From: an uncultured Methanobrevibacter sp.
Lineage (GTDB): Archaea; Methanobacteriota; Methanobacteria; Methanobacteriales; Methanobacteriaceae
Assembly: GCA_946541845.1 (NCBI GenBank)
Contig: CAMNJW010000006.1
Coordinates: 1 to 48,249 of the forward strand
DNA: 48,249 bases
Direction: 5' to 3'
Under the pieces are notes generated by a model. It was not told the DNA's origin. It ran no database searches and saw nothing but the letters and a program-made list of their open reading frames with translations. How positions within the stretch are numbered: position 1 is the first letter of the stretch; each line of letters starts with the position of its first letter. The position numbers and the translations under genes were made by a program. This document shows positions 46,858-48,249 of the stretch, in pieces.

Positions 46858-47799
46858 TTATTTCATTTCTTTTTCCCAGATTCTTATTGTATTTACATTA
46901 GCCTTATCAGCTAACTCTTCCATTGTTTTTATCTCGTCATCACTCAATTCAATGTCAATAGCTTCAGCTGCATCTTCAACATGATGAACTTTTGTTGCAC
47001 CGATGATTGGAAGGGTTCCTTTTGCAATTGCCCATGCAATTGGCAATTGTGCAACTTTTGCATCATGTTTTTCAGCAATTTCTGCAATGGCATTGTTCAA
47101 TTCTTCAATTTCTTTTAAGCTTCCACCATAAGCATTTGCCCTGTCTGATCCTTCAGGGAACGGGTGAGCTGTATCATACTTGCCTGATAATGCTCCTTGT
47201 TCCAATACCATGTATGAGAAAAATATGATATCATTCTCTTTACAGTACTCTAAAATTCCAGAGTCTTCAGATGACCTGTTAAGCAGACTGTAGTGGTTTT
47301 GTACAGCACCAAGTTTTAAGCCTGCCTCTTTTAATATTTCATTAGCTTCCTTGATTTCAGCCAAGTTATGGTTTGAAACACCAATCATTCCGATTTCATG
47401 ATCTTTTGCAGTTTCAACTAATTTTTTAGTCCAATCAGGTGCTCCCACCGGATTGTGAATCCAGAAGATATCGATATCTTCAACGCCCAATATCTTTGCA
47501 CTGTTTTCATACATTGCAGTTACTTCATTATCTTCAAACATCTCAGCGAGCTGAGGAGTGAATTTGGTGGAAATCACATAATCTTCACGGTCAGATGTCC
47601 TTAAGAATTCACCTAAAACCTCTTCTGATTTTCCCATACCATATACAAAAGCAGTGTCCCAAAGGTTTAGTCCTATTTCCATTGCTTTATCGTAAATCGG
47701 CTTTAAATCTTCGCTTTGATGTTCATTTCCAAATGTTCCATCGTTACCCCATGCCCAAGCACCGAGGGCAATCTTTGGAAGGTTATCTTTTAATGTCAT
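46858..47799 (-). CDS. aldo/keto reductase
   Basis: A 313-residue NAD(P)H-dependent oxidoreductase of the aldo/keto reductase superfamily, TIM-barrel type. The catalytic tetrad is intact: Asp48 and Tyr53 in LWDTAFVYG, Lys79 in ISTKF, His115 in IFWIHNP. The C-terminal cofactor segment reads PIIGATKVHHVEDAAEAI. The substrate is unknown. It diverges from an HxlR-type regulator across 92 bases, so it may be controlled by it. The end is marked by an imperfect hairpin near 46850. No Shine-Dalgarno site precedes ATG. Confidence 0.93.
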   Translation of the reverse strand: MTLKDNLPKIALGAWAWGNDGTFGNEHQSEDLKPIYDKAMEIGLNLWDTAFVYGMGKSEEVLGEFLRTSDREDYVISTKFTPQLAEMFEDNEVTAMYENSAKILGVEDIDIFWIHNPVGAPDWTKKLVETAKDHEIGMIGVSNHNLAEIKEANEILKEAGLKLGAVQNHYSLLNRSSEDSGILEYCKENDIIFFSYMVLEQGALSGKYDTAHPFPEGSDRANAYGGSLKEIEELNNAIAEIAEKHDAKVAQLPIAWAIAKGTLPIIGATKVHHVEDAAEAIDIELSDDEIKTMEELADKANVNTIRIWEKEMK

Positions 47800-47891
47800 G
47801 TTTAATTATTTCAATAACGGAATATAAAAAGTTAAAGTGACGGCTATGACACCTAAACATTAAAATAACACAAAATAGATAATTTTAAACG

Positions 47892-48249
47892 ATGACATAC
47901 TTTGATTTTGAATTAACACATTGTCCCGTTGAATTATCATTAGATATTATCAATAGAAAATGGGTTTTGCAGATTATCTGCGACATGTTTTTTGGAAAAA
48001 CAAGATTCAGTGAATTTCAAGAGGAAAGGCCTGAGCTATCAAACAAGGCATTGTCCAGAAGCTTGAGGTTCATGGAAGAGCAAGGCCTGATTGAAAAGGT
48101 TGTCGATGAGTATTTCCTAACTGAAAAAGGCAAATCCTTGAATAAATTAATATACGATTTAGTTGAATTTACGTTAGACAATAACAGCGAATATTACGAA
48201 GAAGAAACCGTAATTAAAGCAAAAGAAGGATTTAAAAAGCAGCTATTAG
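47892..48249 (+). CDS. HxlR-type winged-helix transcriptional regulator, partial at right edge
   Basis: The frame begins at ATG 47892 and runs off the window after 119 codons without a stop. It reads as a HxlR family regulator: the conserved Cys11 in THCPVELSL, then INRKWVLQIICDMFFGKTRFSEF, LSNKALSRSLRFMEEQGLIEK (recognition helix and start of wing), and YFLTEKG. HxlR proteins are dimeric DNA-binding regulators, and the N-terminal Cys senses redox or reactive carbonyl stress in some members. It is divergent from the aldo/keto reductase, a common pairing for stress control. Family members are about 110-125 residues, so little is missing. Confidence 0.85.
   Translation, partial: MTYFDFELTHCPVELSLDIINRKWVLQIICDMFFGKTRFSEFQEERPELSNKALSRSLRFMEEQGLIEKVVDEYFLTEKGKSLNKLIYDLVEFTLDNNSEYYEEETVIKAKEGFKKQLL

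Overview
The window looks like part of a Methanobrevibacter-type genome (Methanobacteriales). The DNA is very AT-rich. It encodes giant Asn/Thr-rich adhesin-like surface proteins with parallel beta-helix and Ig-like repeats, an archaeal LonB protease, an AqpM-type aquaporin, an archaeal-type PRPP synthetase, CobQ, and an Amt-GlnK ammonium system carrying a methanogen NrpR operator. This placement rests on gene content only; no database search was possible.

Layout. Positions 1-20147 hold three very large secreted or surface genes, all on the minus strand: an adhesin that runs off the left edge, a 2673-residue adhesin carrying a beta-propeller, and a 1276-residue adhesin carrying a papain-family (C1A) cysteine protease. 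Two of them share C-terminal 'YKDG' Ig-like repeats. Positions 20243-25345 hold a GIY-YIG/DUF123 protein facing a three-gene minus-strand operon (archaeal superfamily II helicase, HerA-like ATPase, putative winged-helix protein). Positions 25346-26319 are an accessory patch with a frameshifted DUF3800 gene, a compact GC-richer hairpin element that may be a small RNA, and an 18-bp perfect palindrome. Positions 26320-29567 encode a DUF368 lipid-carrier transporter and a DUF2193-aquaporin operon. Positions 29831-36956 carry uvrA, glnK, amt, uvrB, a small unknown gene and a 40-residue zinc-ribbon protein too short for normal ORF calling. Positions 37024-42928 hold prs, a secreted unknown, a zinc-ribbon membrane protein, a GNAT acetyltransferase, an ADP-ribosylglycohydrolase with an overlapping partner, and lonB. 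Positions 42929-44420 have no clear large gene; they hold a 47-codon lysine-rich ORF and several nested inverted repeats that look like structured RNA. Positions 44421-48249 hold cobQ, two unknown small proteins, an aldo/keto reductase and a divergent HxlR-type regulator cut by the right edge.

How the parts work together. The surface proteins probably mediate contact with partner microbes or host material. The Amt/GlnK pair takes up ammonium under NrpR control. UvrA and UvrB supply bacterial-type excision repair, with UvrC not in the window. A repeated architectural theme is a short perfect hairpin that contains the stop codon at the end of a transcription unit; it occurs at least eight times here and looks like a terminator or 3'-end style of this genome.

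Best candidates for something undescribed: the hairpin RNA next to the split DUF3800 gene, and the nested-stem elements at 43517-43566 and 43679-43772.
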